The notes beneath the pieces were generated by a model that worked only from the letters and a program-made list of their open reading frames with translations, made no database searches and had not been told where the DNA came from. Positions 1-6,933 of a DNA stretch of 64,000 nt are shown here, in pieces. Positions within the stretch are counted from its first letter, which is position 1, and each line of letters starts with the position of its first letter. This DNA comes from Bacteroides neonati (GTDB taxonomy: Bacteria; Bacteroidota; Bacteroidia; Bacteroidales; Bacteroidaceae): positions 444,645-508,644 of the forward strand of contig NZ_HG726019.1 of assembly GCF_000499785.1 (NCBI RefSeq), written 5' to 3'. The position numbers were made by a program, and so were the translations under genes.

Positions 1-465
1 CATCTCGTGCTTCTCCTCCGAGGTCTGAAACCGCAGTGCGTCAATATCCCAAAGCATATCACGCAACGAAGCACCATCAGTGATTTTATTCTTCAACTCA
101 CCGAACACCTCCCCAATCTTATATTCAATCGTATCAGGCGAAGCTGCCGTCTGGCGGAACTTTCTCAGATAAGGAAACAGCTCCCGATTGACAAAGTCAA
201 GCAAATCTTCCCCCGTAAGAGCGTTTTTCTTGTCAGGTGTTCCGCTTGCATCTTTCGGTGCAGCCCACTTATCCCAACAAAACTCACCTGTGATAATAGG
301 CTTGTATGGTGTGGCTCCAAGTTCTGCGTGTAGCCTCTTTTCATACTCCAAATCGTGCAGATATTTCAAAAACAGTATCCACGACGACTGTTCCACGTAA
401 TCCAACTCATTGCTACACACCAAACGCAGTGTGTCGTCTATATTTTTAAAAGTTTGTTCAAACAT
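1..465 (-). CDS. hsdM: Type I restriction-modification methylase HsdM, N-terminal part (cut by window edge)
   Basis: The minus-strand frame is open from an ATG at 465 to the window edge, giving 155 residues. It begins MFEQTFKNIDD and continues with ELDYVEQSSWILFLKYLHDLE, the hallmark N-terminal helical domain of HsdM adenine methylases. That domain contacts the specificity subunit HsdS. The SAM-binding and NPPY regions lie off the window. Family knowledge: HsdM with HsdS methylates the host target and with HsdR forms the restriction complex. A good promoter (513-542) precedes it and a hairpin separates it from the mobilization genes, so it is probably transcribed on its own as island cargo. 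Whether hsdS and hsdR follow cannot be seen. Confidence 0.9.
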   Translation of the reverse strand, partial: MFEQTFKNIDDTLRLVCSNELDYVEQSSWILFLKYLHDLEYEKRLHAELGATPYKPIITGEFCWDKWAAPKDASGTPDKKNALTGEDLLDFVNRELFPYLRKFRQTAASPDTIEYKIGEVFGELKNKITDGASLRDMLWDIDALRFQTSEEKHEM

Positions 466-512
466 ATATTATTCAAATATCATTTTTACTTATGTATTCC
501 ATTCCCAATATA

Positions 513-542
513 CAAAGTTAAATAATCTTGTTGGATTATCAA
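513..542 (-). promoter_or_regulatory. Promoter for hsdM
   Basis: On the minus strand TAACTTTG (513-520) fits the Bacteroides -7 box TAnnTTTG, and a TTG (540-542) sits 19 bases upstream, the expected -33 spacing. The start codon at 465 is about 40 bases downstream of the predicted transcription start. Confidence 0.6.
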
Positions 543-544
543 CT

Positions 545-581
545 ATAAAACTGCAAGATCTTAATCATCCTGCGGTTTTAT
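545..581 (-). terminator. Hairpin between the mobilization operon and hsdM
   Basis: Arms at 545-555 (ATAAAACTGCA) and 571-581 (TGCGGTTTTAT) pair over 11 bp with one G-T wobble. It lies just after the stop of the membrane-protein gene (585), and the distal arm is T-rich in the minus direction, so it may end the mob transcript. It overlaps the hsdM promoter region. Confidence 0.45.
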
Positions 582-584
582 AAC

Positions 585-1157
585 TCACTTACTCTTAATC
601 GAATTAGCCTTGTGATTTAACTTTTCAGCTTCTTGTTGTCGGAGTCGGGTTTGCTCATCGATGGTAGCTTTTTCCTTAACTGCTCGCTCGTACTCTTCTA
701 CATCTTTGCTCATTTGTCGGATTTTGGTGTTATCTCGGTTGATTTCAAATAGATTTTCGAGTTCAGAAATACGTTGCGGGGTGGCTTCGCCTTTCATTTT
801 GATGTAGCGGTATTTTAGGTCGTTGTCGATACGGTCGTAGTTTGGGCGAGTGGCGAGGTAGAGCCATGCACTCAGTCCGGCAATAATGATGAGCATTCCG
901 ATGAAAATAAAAACTGCTTCTTTCGATACTATGTCGATGGTGATGCGTCGCTCTCGGACTACTGGTTTGCGAGCCTCTTCGATGACCTCTTTAAGCTTGG
1001 TGGTATTGTCGGCAGTCTGGTCGATGCTGCTTTGCATCATCACGGTGAGGGTCTCTACTTTCGAGAGGTCTACTTGTGGGAACTTACTGCTCTGCTTGAC
1101 CAATTTGGTCAGTTCTTCAATCATAAAGATGATTACATCTTCTTTGTCTGTTGCCAT
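585..1157 (-). CDS. Membrane-anchored coiled-coil protein, probable mobilization accessory protein
   Basis: The predicted protein is 190 aa. Residues 1-70 form a charged amphipathic region, residues 80-101 are one strong transmembrane helix (AVFIFIGMLIIIAGLSAWLYLA), and the rest is a highly charged Glu/Lys/Arg-rich probable coiled coil. The ATG at 1157 is preferred over in-frame upstream codons because those run back into the relaxase gene, which ends at 1177 only 19 bases away. I recognise no enzyme domain. Position directly behind relaxase genes is typical of a third small mob gene in Bacteroides mobilizable elements, so a role in DNA transfer or in contact with the conjugation machinery is inferred, not shown. 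Confidence 0.7.
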   Translation of the reverse strand: MATDKEDVIIFMIEELTKLVKQSSKFPQVDLSKVETLTVMMQSSIDQTADNTTKLKEVIEEARKPVVRERRITIDIVSKEAVFIFIGMLIIIAGLSAWLYLATRPNYDRIDNDLKYRYIKMKGEATPQRISELENLFEINRDNTKIRQMSKDVEEYERAVKEKATIDEQTRLRQQEAEKLNHKANSIKSK

Positions 1158-1176
1158 ATTTTTAGTTTTTAAGTGG

Positions 1177-2091
1177 TTAAAATCTGATTCCTTTTTTCTT
1201 TTTGCGTTGCATACGCTTGCGGAATGCCTCCTCTTCGGGGTCTGTGCCGTTGGGTAGCATAGGCATCTCGAATAGAGAGCCGATAGAGTCACCAATGGTA
1301 TTGCTTTCGTGGTGTTCGGGGCGGTGCTGCGGTTGTTGCACAGGTGGCAAGCTCTGCCGCTCCGCTCGATTGTTTTGCCGTAGAGCGTACTCAATTTTGG
1401 AATAGCTGAACTGGCGATCTACTTTTGAGCCATTGAACGAAAGGTTGTTCCTCGTAAACCTTACTCCCTCAATTTGGTCAGTAGAGCCTTTGGTTTTGAA
1501 ACCTAACTCAATGCCCTCAGAACGCAATCGCTTTTCAAGCTCCTTCCACGACTTTGACTGTGGAACGTGTTTGCAAAGAGCATCGTAAATGCGATACTTA
1601 GTTGCGTCGGGTTCTCGGAGTTGCTTTCGCTTGACGTTCTCTTTTCCGCTCGAAACATACAAACCGTGCTCGAGTGTTAGCTCCTTGCATATCTTAACGT
1701 TGCGTATCTTCTCATTCTGGTCGGAAATGCGTTTGCCGTTGAAGTCGATGCGGTTCATTATTAAGTGTATGTGTGGATGGTCTCGGTCGGTGTGGCGGAC
1801 AATTAAGACCTGCGTATTGCCGTAGCCCATCTTTTTCATATACTCGTCGGCAATTTCTATCATCTTCGCATTGGTCAGTTTCTCTCTGTCCTGTGCCGAA
1901 AAATCGAGTGAGATATGGGCGACAGGCTTAGCAATTTGCAACAGTCGAGCTTGCGTTTCAAAGCTGCGGATTATAGACTCTTTGTCGATATTCCGCACTC
2001 CTTTTGTGGCGATTATATCAGCTTCATCACGATTCAAAACGTAGTTTACAGCATTCGAAAAACTGTTCCCTTGCACTATTTTAGCCATCAT
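1177..2091 (-). CDS. mobB: Relaxase/mobilization nuclease (VirD2-like, MobB)
   Basis: The protein is 304 aa. The N-terminal half (about residues 1-140) is the relaxase fold: an early Tyr (Tyr17 in NAVNYVL) is the candidate nucleophile, and the histidine triad motif lies at residues 100-109 (RHTDRDHPHIH). Family knowledge: the enzyme nicks oriT, stays attached to the 5' end and leads the strand into the recipient. The C-terminus is basic (KRMQRKKKKG) after a Gln/Pro-rich linker. The tandem ATGs at 2091/2088 overlap the end of the upstream RHH gene (2081) by 11 bases, indicating translational coupling. The short length fits mobilizable rather than self-transmissible elements, so conjugation functions would have to be supplied in trans. 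Confidence 0.93.
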   Translation of the reverse strand: MMAKIVQGNSFSNAVNYVLNRDEADIIATKGVRNIDKESIIRSFETQARLLQIAKPVAHISLDFSAQDREKLTNAKMIEIADEYMKKMGYGNTQVLIVRHTDRDHPHIHLIMNRIDFNGKRISDQNEKIRNVKICKELTLEHGLYVSSGKENVKRKQLREPDATKYRIYDALCKHVPQSKSWKELEKRLRSEGIELGFKTKGSTDQIEGVRFTRNNLSFNGSKVDRQFSYSKIEYALRQNNRAERQSLPPVQQPQHRPEHHESNTIGDSIGSLFEMPMLPNGTDPEEEAFRKRMQRKKKKGIRF

Positions 2092-2443
2092 TTTCTATCG
2101 ATTTTATTACGTTATCAATCTCTTTAGCGAGTGTTTCGGACTCGGTTTTTACCATAACATACCCTGCTTGATTGGCTCGTTTGGCAATCTGATTTAGATT
2201 GTTTGCCATCCCTGTGAGCTTGGTTATCAGTTGCAGGTGGGTGGCGGTGAGCCGCTCTTTGACGGTGGAATTCCGCAAAGCACTGCGGATGTATTCGCTT
2301 ATGGTCAGTCCTGCTGTACTCGCATTTCTTAGCAATGCTTTGTACTCAATCAGCCCCAATTTTATGGAGGCTCGATACTGCCATCGGTCAATCGCCTCTT
2401 TCTTAGGGCGACCGTTCTCATTTCTATTTTTTATCGTTTTCAT
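2081..2443 (-). CDS. mobA: MobA/MobC-like relaxosome accessory protein (ribbon-helix-helix)
   Basis: The 120-aa basic protein has an N-terminal segment resembling a ribbon-helix-helix DNA-binding domain (RASIKLGLIEYKALLRNA, then GLTISEYIRSAL). The C-terminal signature GMANNLNQIAKRAN is typical of MobC-type relaxosome proteins, which bind oriT and help the relaxase melt the nick region. I chose the ATG at 2443; in-frame ATGs exist at 2479 and further upstream, but the extra residues are unlike the family and would overlap the palindrome at 2481-2499. It is the first gene of the three-gene mob unit. Confidence 0.85.
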   Translation of the reverse strand: MKTIKNRNENGRPKKEAIDRWQYRASIKLGLIEYKALLRNASTAGLTISEYIRSALRNSTVKERLTATHLQLITKLTGMANNLNQIAKRANQAGYVMVKTESETLAKEIDNVIKSIENDG

Positions 2444-2480
2444 TATATTGTTTTTTTTAGTTAGACCATCGGGATTCATT

Positions 2481-2499
2481 GTTTCTGTCGGACAGAAAC
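2481..2499. other. Perfect inverted repeat upstream of mobA, candidate oriT or operator
   Basis: GTTTCTGTC-G-GACAGAAAC is a perfect palindrome with 9-bp arms around one central base, 38 bases upstream of the chosen mobA start. In Bacteroides mobilizable elements the transfer origin usually lies directly upstream of the first mob gene and includes an inverted repeat bound by the relaxosome. No nick site can be assigned by eye. An operator for the RHH protein is an equally good reading. Confidence 0.5.
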
Positions 2500-2573
2500 A
2501 CAAACTTGCTCCCAAATTCTCATGATATTGGCAATGTTACTCTTGCTGCTCATTCTCAGAATAGTTTTTATGG

Positions 2574-2831
2574 TTAGACCTTCCCCAAAAAATCAGCGAC
2601 CTGTTCGTTATTCAACTCCTCAAAAATCTGTCCGTAGGTTTCAAGATGATGAATTAGGATGGTGTCAATAAGCGAGGCTACCGTTACGTGATGCTGTTCA
2701 AATAGATGAGCAACTCTTCTTATACGGTTGTGCGTTTCGGCACTTACATAAAGTACCTGACGTTCGCGGATTCGTTTGTCCCGGCAAAATGTTTCGATGT
2801 ATTTCTCTCGTGAAATATGTTTTGTTTTCAT
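2574..2831 (-). CDS. DUF3408-type small DNA-binding-like protein
   Basis: The 85-aa protein has the pattern of DUF3408 proteins found on Bacteroides conjugative and mobilizable elements: a charged N-terminus (KTKHISREKYIETF), then VLYVSAETHNRIRRVAHLFEQHHVTVASLIDTILIHHLE, which resembles a ribbon-helix-helix core. Function in the family is not established; a DNA-binding regulator of transfer genes is plausible. It lies between the primase and mob genes on the same strand, with 182 bases of non-coding DNA upstream. Confidence 0.7.
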   Translation of the reverse strand: MKTKHISREKYIETFCRDKRIRERQVLYVSAETHNRIRRVAHLFEQHHVTVASLIDTILIHHLETYGQIFEELNNEQVADFLGKV

Positions 2832-3014
2832 AACTTCTGTATGTTTTGAATTAAGTAATTATCTCATTTTTGGTTTAAGTACTGGTTTACGTAATAGGTG
2901 GCGGTACTGATTCTTGTTTTGACACCTCTTTTTACTCCTGAACTGATTTCAGTTTGTGTGTCACAACATACTCGTTCAGGTTTTTGTGGTTTCGGTAAAT
3001 GGGAAATTGATCCA
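2832..3014. other. Non-coding gap between primase and DUF3408 gene
   Basis: No convincing gene is visible. It contains a small inverted repeat (AACTGA/TCAGTT, 2941-2954) and probably holds the promoter of the DUF3408 gene, but I could not identify a TAnnTTTG box on the minus strand. Confidence 0.4.
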
Positions 3015-4025
3015 TTAGAACTTCATCCGCCTGCCTGGCTTCTTCGGCTGTATAGACTTACGCATCGCCGTCTCTTTTGGCTTCAATGCTTGCTTGGCTT
3101 CTGAGTCCACTTCTTTTCCTGTTGCTGGCTCTGCTGAATGCTTGACTTTTGGTGTCTGTTCTTGCTTCTTGCCACATAGGCGGTCATTCAAATCTTTATA
3201 TCCTCTATAGTGATCGGATTGGTCGAATACCTTATATCCGCACCGTTGCCGAATTTCTTCCGTAGCTCTGCAGCCTGCTTTGTCATTATCAAGAAGGCAT
3301 ATGATGTGCTGGTAGATTTCCAGTACATCCCATGCTTTCGGAAGATTGGTCACCGAATTAAGGATAAGATAATCCTGCTTATCTAAATCCGGAGAAGCGG
3401 GGCAACTCTTTTGCCGAAGTGTGAGGAAAGAAAGGTAATCAATGAATCCTTCAAATACGATGCAGGTTTCTCGTCCTTGTTTGATATGGGTGATGTCTTT
3501 GGGGGAGATACAGCCTTTGAAATATTTATTCCGTACCTCGTATCCTCCTACTACATTCGGGAAGCCGATGGCGAAGTACCACTTGCCATTGTTCACAAAG
3601 TGCAACTCCCTGCATTCTTTTTTCGCCAGTTCCGTATTGACACCTCTCTCCTGTAAGTATGCTAAAAGGATGGGGCTATTAAGAGGCTCTACCTCCAACT
3701 GCTGGAAGCTCGGCAAAGAGGGTTGCGGGCGAAAAGAAAAAGAAACGGGATGGATTACGGACGTTTGTTCTGCTATGCGCTGCAATAGATATGGCACACT
3801 GTCCGTTCCATGAAGTTCTGATGCTAAGGCGATGATATTGCCGCCTTTGCCTAAACCAAAATCATACCACTCATTGCGGGTTAAATTTACTTTGAATGAT
3901 GCTTCCGTTTCGGTACGGAAGGGGGAGTTGTACCAAAGGCTGCTTCCCTGTTGCTTGATGGGGCTAAAACCCAAACTGTGCAAGTAATCTTCCAACGCTA
4001 TATTTTTAACTTGTTCGATGTTCAT
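3015..4025 (-). CDS. CHC2/Toprim-type DNA primase of the island
   Basis: The protein is 336 aa. Residues about 1-65 match the CHC2-like N-terminal domain of mobile-element primases (WYNSPFRTETEASFKV, then WYDFGLGKGGNIIALA), but the zinc-ligand cysteines are missing. A Toprim domain follows, with acidic motif FEGFIDYLSF and metal-binding LLDNDKAG. The C-terminus is Lys/Pro-rich (KPKETAMRKSIQPKKPGRRMKF). The likely role is priming the complementary strand after transfer or during replication of the excised circle. It lies downstream of the primase-helicase gene, separated by 236 bases. Confidence 0.88.
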   Translation of the reverse strand: MNIEQVKNIALEDYLHSLGFSPIKQQGSSLWYNSPFRTETEASFKVNLTRNEWYDFGLGKGGNIIALASELHGTDSVPYLLQRIAEQTSVIHPVSFSFRPQPSLPSFQQLEVEPLNSPILLAYLQERGVNTELAKKECRELHFVNNGKWYFAIGFPNVVGGYEVRNKYFKGCISPKDITHIKQGRETCIVFEGFIDYLSFLTLRQKSCPASPDLDKQDYLILNSVTNLPKAWDVLEIYQHIICLLDNDKAGCRATEEIRQRCGYKVFDQSDHYRGYKDLNDRLCGKKQEQTPKVKHSAEPATGKEVDSEAKQALKPKETAMRKSIQPKKPGRRMKF

Positions 4026-4261
4026 ACAATATGTAATTTACGGGGTTGATAAATGTAAAAGAACGATGATTTGATGAATAGTCCGCATAAATCGCTTGTA
4101 ATGAAATAAATAGGTCTTCATCTGATTTCATCAGATGACTTCACAAAAACAAAGCCTCTTTTCTCTTTTCATCAGTAAAAAGCTATTGATGAGAATTTGT
4201 TGAGAGAGTATCTTGTTTATTACTAGTGAACTATAATGCTTATTCATCATTTCATCAATAA
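4026..4261. other. AT-rich non-coding gap between primase and helicase genes
   Basis: No gene is supported. A small hairpin (TCATCTGA at 4118-4125, TCAGATGA at 4131-4138) is present and related TGATGAA/TTCATCA words recur. It could hold a primase promoter or a replication site for the excised circle; neither is demonstrable from sequence alone. Confidence 0.3.
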
Positions 4262-5452
4262 TTAAAGTAATAACTCTTTTGTAACGGTATAATAGCGCCC
4301 AACTCGCCTAATAGGTGAGAAGCGACATTCACTGTTGTAGTTGTACTGATAGGTCTGGTACGTCAGCGAATTAGGTGCAGGCTCTAATTTCCAATCATCC
4401 TGTATAATCCTTCGTAATTGATACGTTTCCGATTTTACTTGATTAGCCATTAGTAATGGTATAAGGTCGGTAGGGCAAAATGAGATGCTCTCTTTTCCCG
4501 TTGCCTCCATAATGTCCAAGAATAGTTCCGAAAGTTCCATCTCTAAGCGATTGCGGTTGCTACGGATAATCTTCTGCAGAGCTGGCGTATTGACCAGTTT
4601 GGGTGCAAACCACATACGACTTTCTTTTTTCGTGGTTAGTATTCTATTTTGAAGAAAGAACAGGAAATGAGGGATTTCTACTATTAATTTATGGAGCATC
4701 ATTGTGTCCTCTATTCCGAAAGGAGTAATTCTTCTCACCCAGTAGCGTGTTTCTCCGGGGTCAATAATAACCGGATTACTCTCATTGTTTGAGCATAAGA
4801 TGAACTTGCCAAAAAAGGAAATCTCATTGCGGTCTTTTCCCTTCGCTTCTACTTTGTGAGAAAGTGCTGTGCTTAGGTTCTTTAGACGTTCGGAGTCTTC
4901 TCTGCGATTCAATAAAACTTCATCTACGGCAATAATAAGCTTTCCCGTCCAGTCTGAGTTGAATTGACTACGGAAATCTTCATTAGTATTGAAGGTCATA
5001 TTGCCTTTAAATATGACTTTCAGAAAGTTAAGAAAGGTGCTTTTGCCCGTATTTCTCTGTTGCGATACCAATAATAGAATAGGTAGCTTCTGAATTGGGT
5101 GCATATAGAGTAACTGTATGTAGTCTAATCCTAATTCATTCTGCTCTCCGAATATATGCTTTACAAAGGATAGCGTTAAGGCACAATTTCCCTGTTGTGG
5201 TTTATAGCCTATCGGTTCGTAGAGATTTAGAAAAGTTCCTATCACTGGCTGATAATGAATGTGATTTGGAACGGTGCAAAATCCATCATATTTGGGGACA
5301 GTTGCAATGAAATTCTTGCCATAATCTTGGCGGAGTGTTTCATTGTTCCATAGAATACGTTTTTTAATAAAATCCCCACTCATTGATGGCTGATCCACCA
5401 TTTTGAAAAGTGATGTACCTACTCGAGCAAATTTGTCGTCTGTCATAATCAT
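4262..5452 (-). CDS. Primase-helicase family protein (SF3-like ATPase, DUF5906 type)
   Basis: The protein is 396 aa. The Walker A motif is at residues 131-139 (QQRNTGKST) and the Walker B at about 171-178 (KLIIAVDE), followed by the sensor-like FILCSNNE and the arginine-rich GETRYWVRR segment, the order seen in superfamily 3 helicases of plasmids, phages and islands. The C-terminal 100 residues look like a winged-helix region. The product would unwind DNA for replication of the excised element. It begins 13 bases after the HTH gene stop, so the two are almost certainly co-transcribed. Confidence 0.87.
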   Translation of the reverse strand: MIMTDDKFARVGTSLFKMVDQPSMSGDFIKKRILWNNETLRQDYGKNFIATVPKYDGFCTVPNHIHYQPVIGTFLNLYEPIGYKPQQGNCALTLSFVKHIFGEQNELGLDYIQLLYMHPIQKLPILLLVSQQRNTGKSTFLNFLKVIFKGNMTFNTNEDFRSQFNSDWTGKLIIAVDEVLLNRREDSERLKNLSTALSHKVEAKGKDRNEISFFGKFILCSNNESNPVIIDPGETRYWVRRITPFGIEDTMMLHKLIVEIPHFLFFLQNRILTTKKESRMWFAPKLVNTPALQKIIRSNRNRLEMELSELFLDIMEATGKESISFCPTDLIPLLMANQVKSETYQLRRIIQDDWKLEPAPNSLTYQTYQYNYNSECRFSPIRRVGRYYTVTKELLL

Positions 5453-5465
5453 ATGGATTAAATTA

Positions 5466-5777
5466 TCATTTTACGCTTTTCTCTCCGAGTATGATTTGAA
5501 TATCTGACAAGCGGTATTTTACCTTATTCCCAATTTTAACAGCCTTGAGATACCCTTTTCTATTCCAATGCCAAAGTGTGGCATCACACACATCACATAA
5601 CTCCATTACCTCTGCTTTGGTGAGGTATCTTTCTTTTCGGGCTTCGGCTATTTCTACTGATAGCTCGTTTTTCGCTCGATTGATTAAATCGTTGGAGAAT
5701 AAGAGTAAATCTTCTCCATTGACTTCAAACCTAATGTTCGCCTTTTCATTTTGAATGATTGATAATAAATTGTTCAT
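5466..5777 (-). CDS. Excisionase-family helix-turn-helix protein
   Basis: The 103-aa protein has a MerR-like winged HTH in its C-terminal half: RYLTKAEVMELCDVCDATLWHWNRKGYLKAVKIGNKVKYRLSDI. This is the standard pattern of the small HTH_17/Xis-like proteins encoded between integrase and helicase in Bacteroides islands. These proteins bend DNA at att sites for excision or regulate the operon; which applies here is not decidable. The N-terminal 50 residues are less conserved. Structured DNA (hairpin 5836-5860, phased half-sites 5901-5947) lies just upstream and may be its target. Confidence 0.85.
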   Translation of the reverse strand: MNNLLSIIQNEKANIRFEVNGEDLLLFSNDLINRAKNELSVEIAEARKERYLTKAEVMELCDVCDATLWHWNRKGYLKAVKIGNKVKYRLSDIQIILGEKSVK

Positions 5778-5835
5778 ATTCCATGCTTATTCACCTTGTG
5801 TAGGTTTCCTCTCTTGTGAATATAGAAAAAGAAAA

Positions 5836-5860
5836 CCGCCATCTGACTAACAGATGACGG
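5836..5860 (-). terminator. Terminator or attenuator ahead of the HTH-helicase operon
   Basis: On the minus strand a 10-bp stem (5851-5860 with 5836-5845, one G-U pair) closes a 5-base loop and is followed by a run TTTTCTTTTT. This is a good rho-independent terminator. It lies 85 bases after the stop of the 326-aa gene and 58 bases before the HTH start. It either ends the integrase transcript or attenuates transcription into the HTH operon; a TATTTTTG box (5864-5871) directly upstream favours an attenuator but has no clear -33 partner. Confidence 0.65.
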
Positions 5861-5900
5861 CTGCAAAAATATACTGATTTAAAGCGGATTAAGAATATTC

Positions 5901-5947
5901 CAAGTTCATAAAAGTTCACGTGAACAACAATGAACTTGAGTGAACTT
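5901..5947. repeat. Concentric dyad of TGAAC half-sites phased at about 10 bp
   Basis: Two AAGTTCA words (5902, 5912) are followed by TGAAC (5921) and two TGAACTT words (5931, 5941). The inner 12 bp GTTCACGTGAAC (5914-5925) is a perfect palindrome; the outer CAAGTTCAT (5901-5909) and ATGAACTTG (5930-5938) share exactly the same centre. The 9-10 bp phasing puts the sites on one face of the helix. Likely a cooperative operator, or excisionase or replication-protein binding sites; the right edge overlaps the stop of the 326-aa gene. Confidence 0.6.
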
Positions 5948-6926
5948 ACTTCATTTCTAAAAACTTTAAATAGAACTCAGTGTTTTTTAATTTCACACCT
6001 TTAACTTCTTCTGGAAGCTTTCGGCTAAAGTAACTCGAAGAGCATGTTGACTTAGGAAATGAACTCTGAAAAGATTCAAGCGTAGCTTTTTTATTGCTTA
6101 AAGAAATATACCCTTTTCGATGTAAAGCAGACATTAAAGAACAGAGATCCTCACCTGCCATTCCATCTTTTGCTATCGTTCTTATTCGATTAAAAATGGT
6201 TCTTCTGATTTCCCTGTTTTCTATGAGTAACATTGTCTCAAATGCGTCCAAAGAGTAGCTATCTGTATTTCCAAATTCTTCGAGCAATGTAATTGACAAA
6301 GTGGGATTATTATCAATTAGAATTAAATGGGGGTGCTCTCTGTCTGACTTTTTTCCGGCGTTGACTGTGTTGTCGTACTCATATCTAATTTCTCCAAGCT
6401 CAATGCCATGCTCAATGCATTTGATTTGTGCGCCTTGTGATATTCCAAACCATCGGAACATATCTATTAGATGAGCCGTACTAATTGCTACATTGTCTTT
6501 TCTAAGCTTGTACCTCATCACTTTGCGCTTGATATATTTACGTGTCTCAATTACGCAGCCTTTCAATTCCAATTGGTTTCCACTTCTTAAAAAAGCTTTA
6601 GATATAATGTCTTCCATGTGCCTATATCCACCTGTAAACCCATTGTAATAGGCACGAGCCAGTGCGGAGTCTTCAAAAGTAGACTCAGATATAGGAATAT
6701 TATTACTGTAGCTCTGCATTTTATGATATAGGCTTTTGTTCATTAGAGAATAAATTGAATACACATGTTTGAGTGTCTCCAAGTCGTCTTTGCTTATCAC
6801 AACACAACCTTTGCAGTTGGCAATTTCTATTTTCGTATAACCTATTGACTCAAAAGAGGGTAAATCCATCAAGGCCTTGTCTCCCAACTCTTTAATGTCT
6901 ATCCATATTTCTTGAAAAACTCCCAT
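5946..6926 (-). CDS. Unrecognised 326-aa protein co-transcribed with the integrase
   Basis: I do not recognise a family with certainty. The protein is soluble with no signal peptide. It has Cys in NCKGCV near residue 40, a central basic stretch (IETRKYIKRKVMRYKLRK), and a C-terminal region (LCSLMSALHRKGYISLSNKK, then SYFSRKLPEEVKG) that looks like a winged-helix or RteC-like helical module. The start at 6926 lies 7 bases after the integrase stop, so the genes form one transcript. Position suggests a regulator or a recombination directionality partner, but this is inference. Codon use does not look different from the neighbouring island genes. Confidence 0.8.
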   Translation of the reverse strand: MGVFQEIWIDIKELGDKALMDLPSFESIGYTKIEIANCKGCVVISKDDLETLKHVYSIYSLMNKSLYHKMQSYSNNIPISESTFEDSALARAYYNGFTGGYRHMEDIISKAFLRSGNQLELKGCVIETRKYIKRKVMRYKLRKDNVAISTAHLIDMFRWFGISQGAQIKCIEHGIELGEIRYEYDNTVNAGKKSDREHPHLILIDNNPTLSITLLEEFGNTDSYSLDAFETMLLIENREIRRTIFNRIRTIAKDGMAGEDLCSLMSALHRKGYISLSNKKATLESFQSSFPKSTCSSSYFSRKLPEEVKGVKLKNTEFYLKFLEMK

Positions 6927-6933
6927 AATCCTA

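Noticed and set aside
7..400. Plus-strand frames at the left edge
   Set aside because: They are antisense to a clear HsdM N-terminus on the minus strand and have no family resemblance.
585..1394. 269-aa version of the membrane protein
   Set aside because: The extra N-terminal part is out-of-frame relaxase sequence; the ATG at 1157 follows the relaxase stop properly.
5901..5947. CRISPR-like or simple tandem repeat
   Set aside because: The words occur in both orientations around one centre, which is a dyad, not an array.
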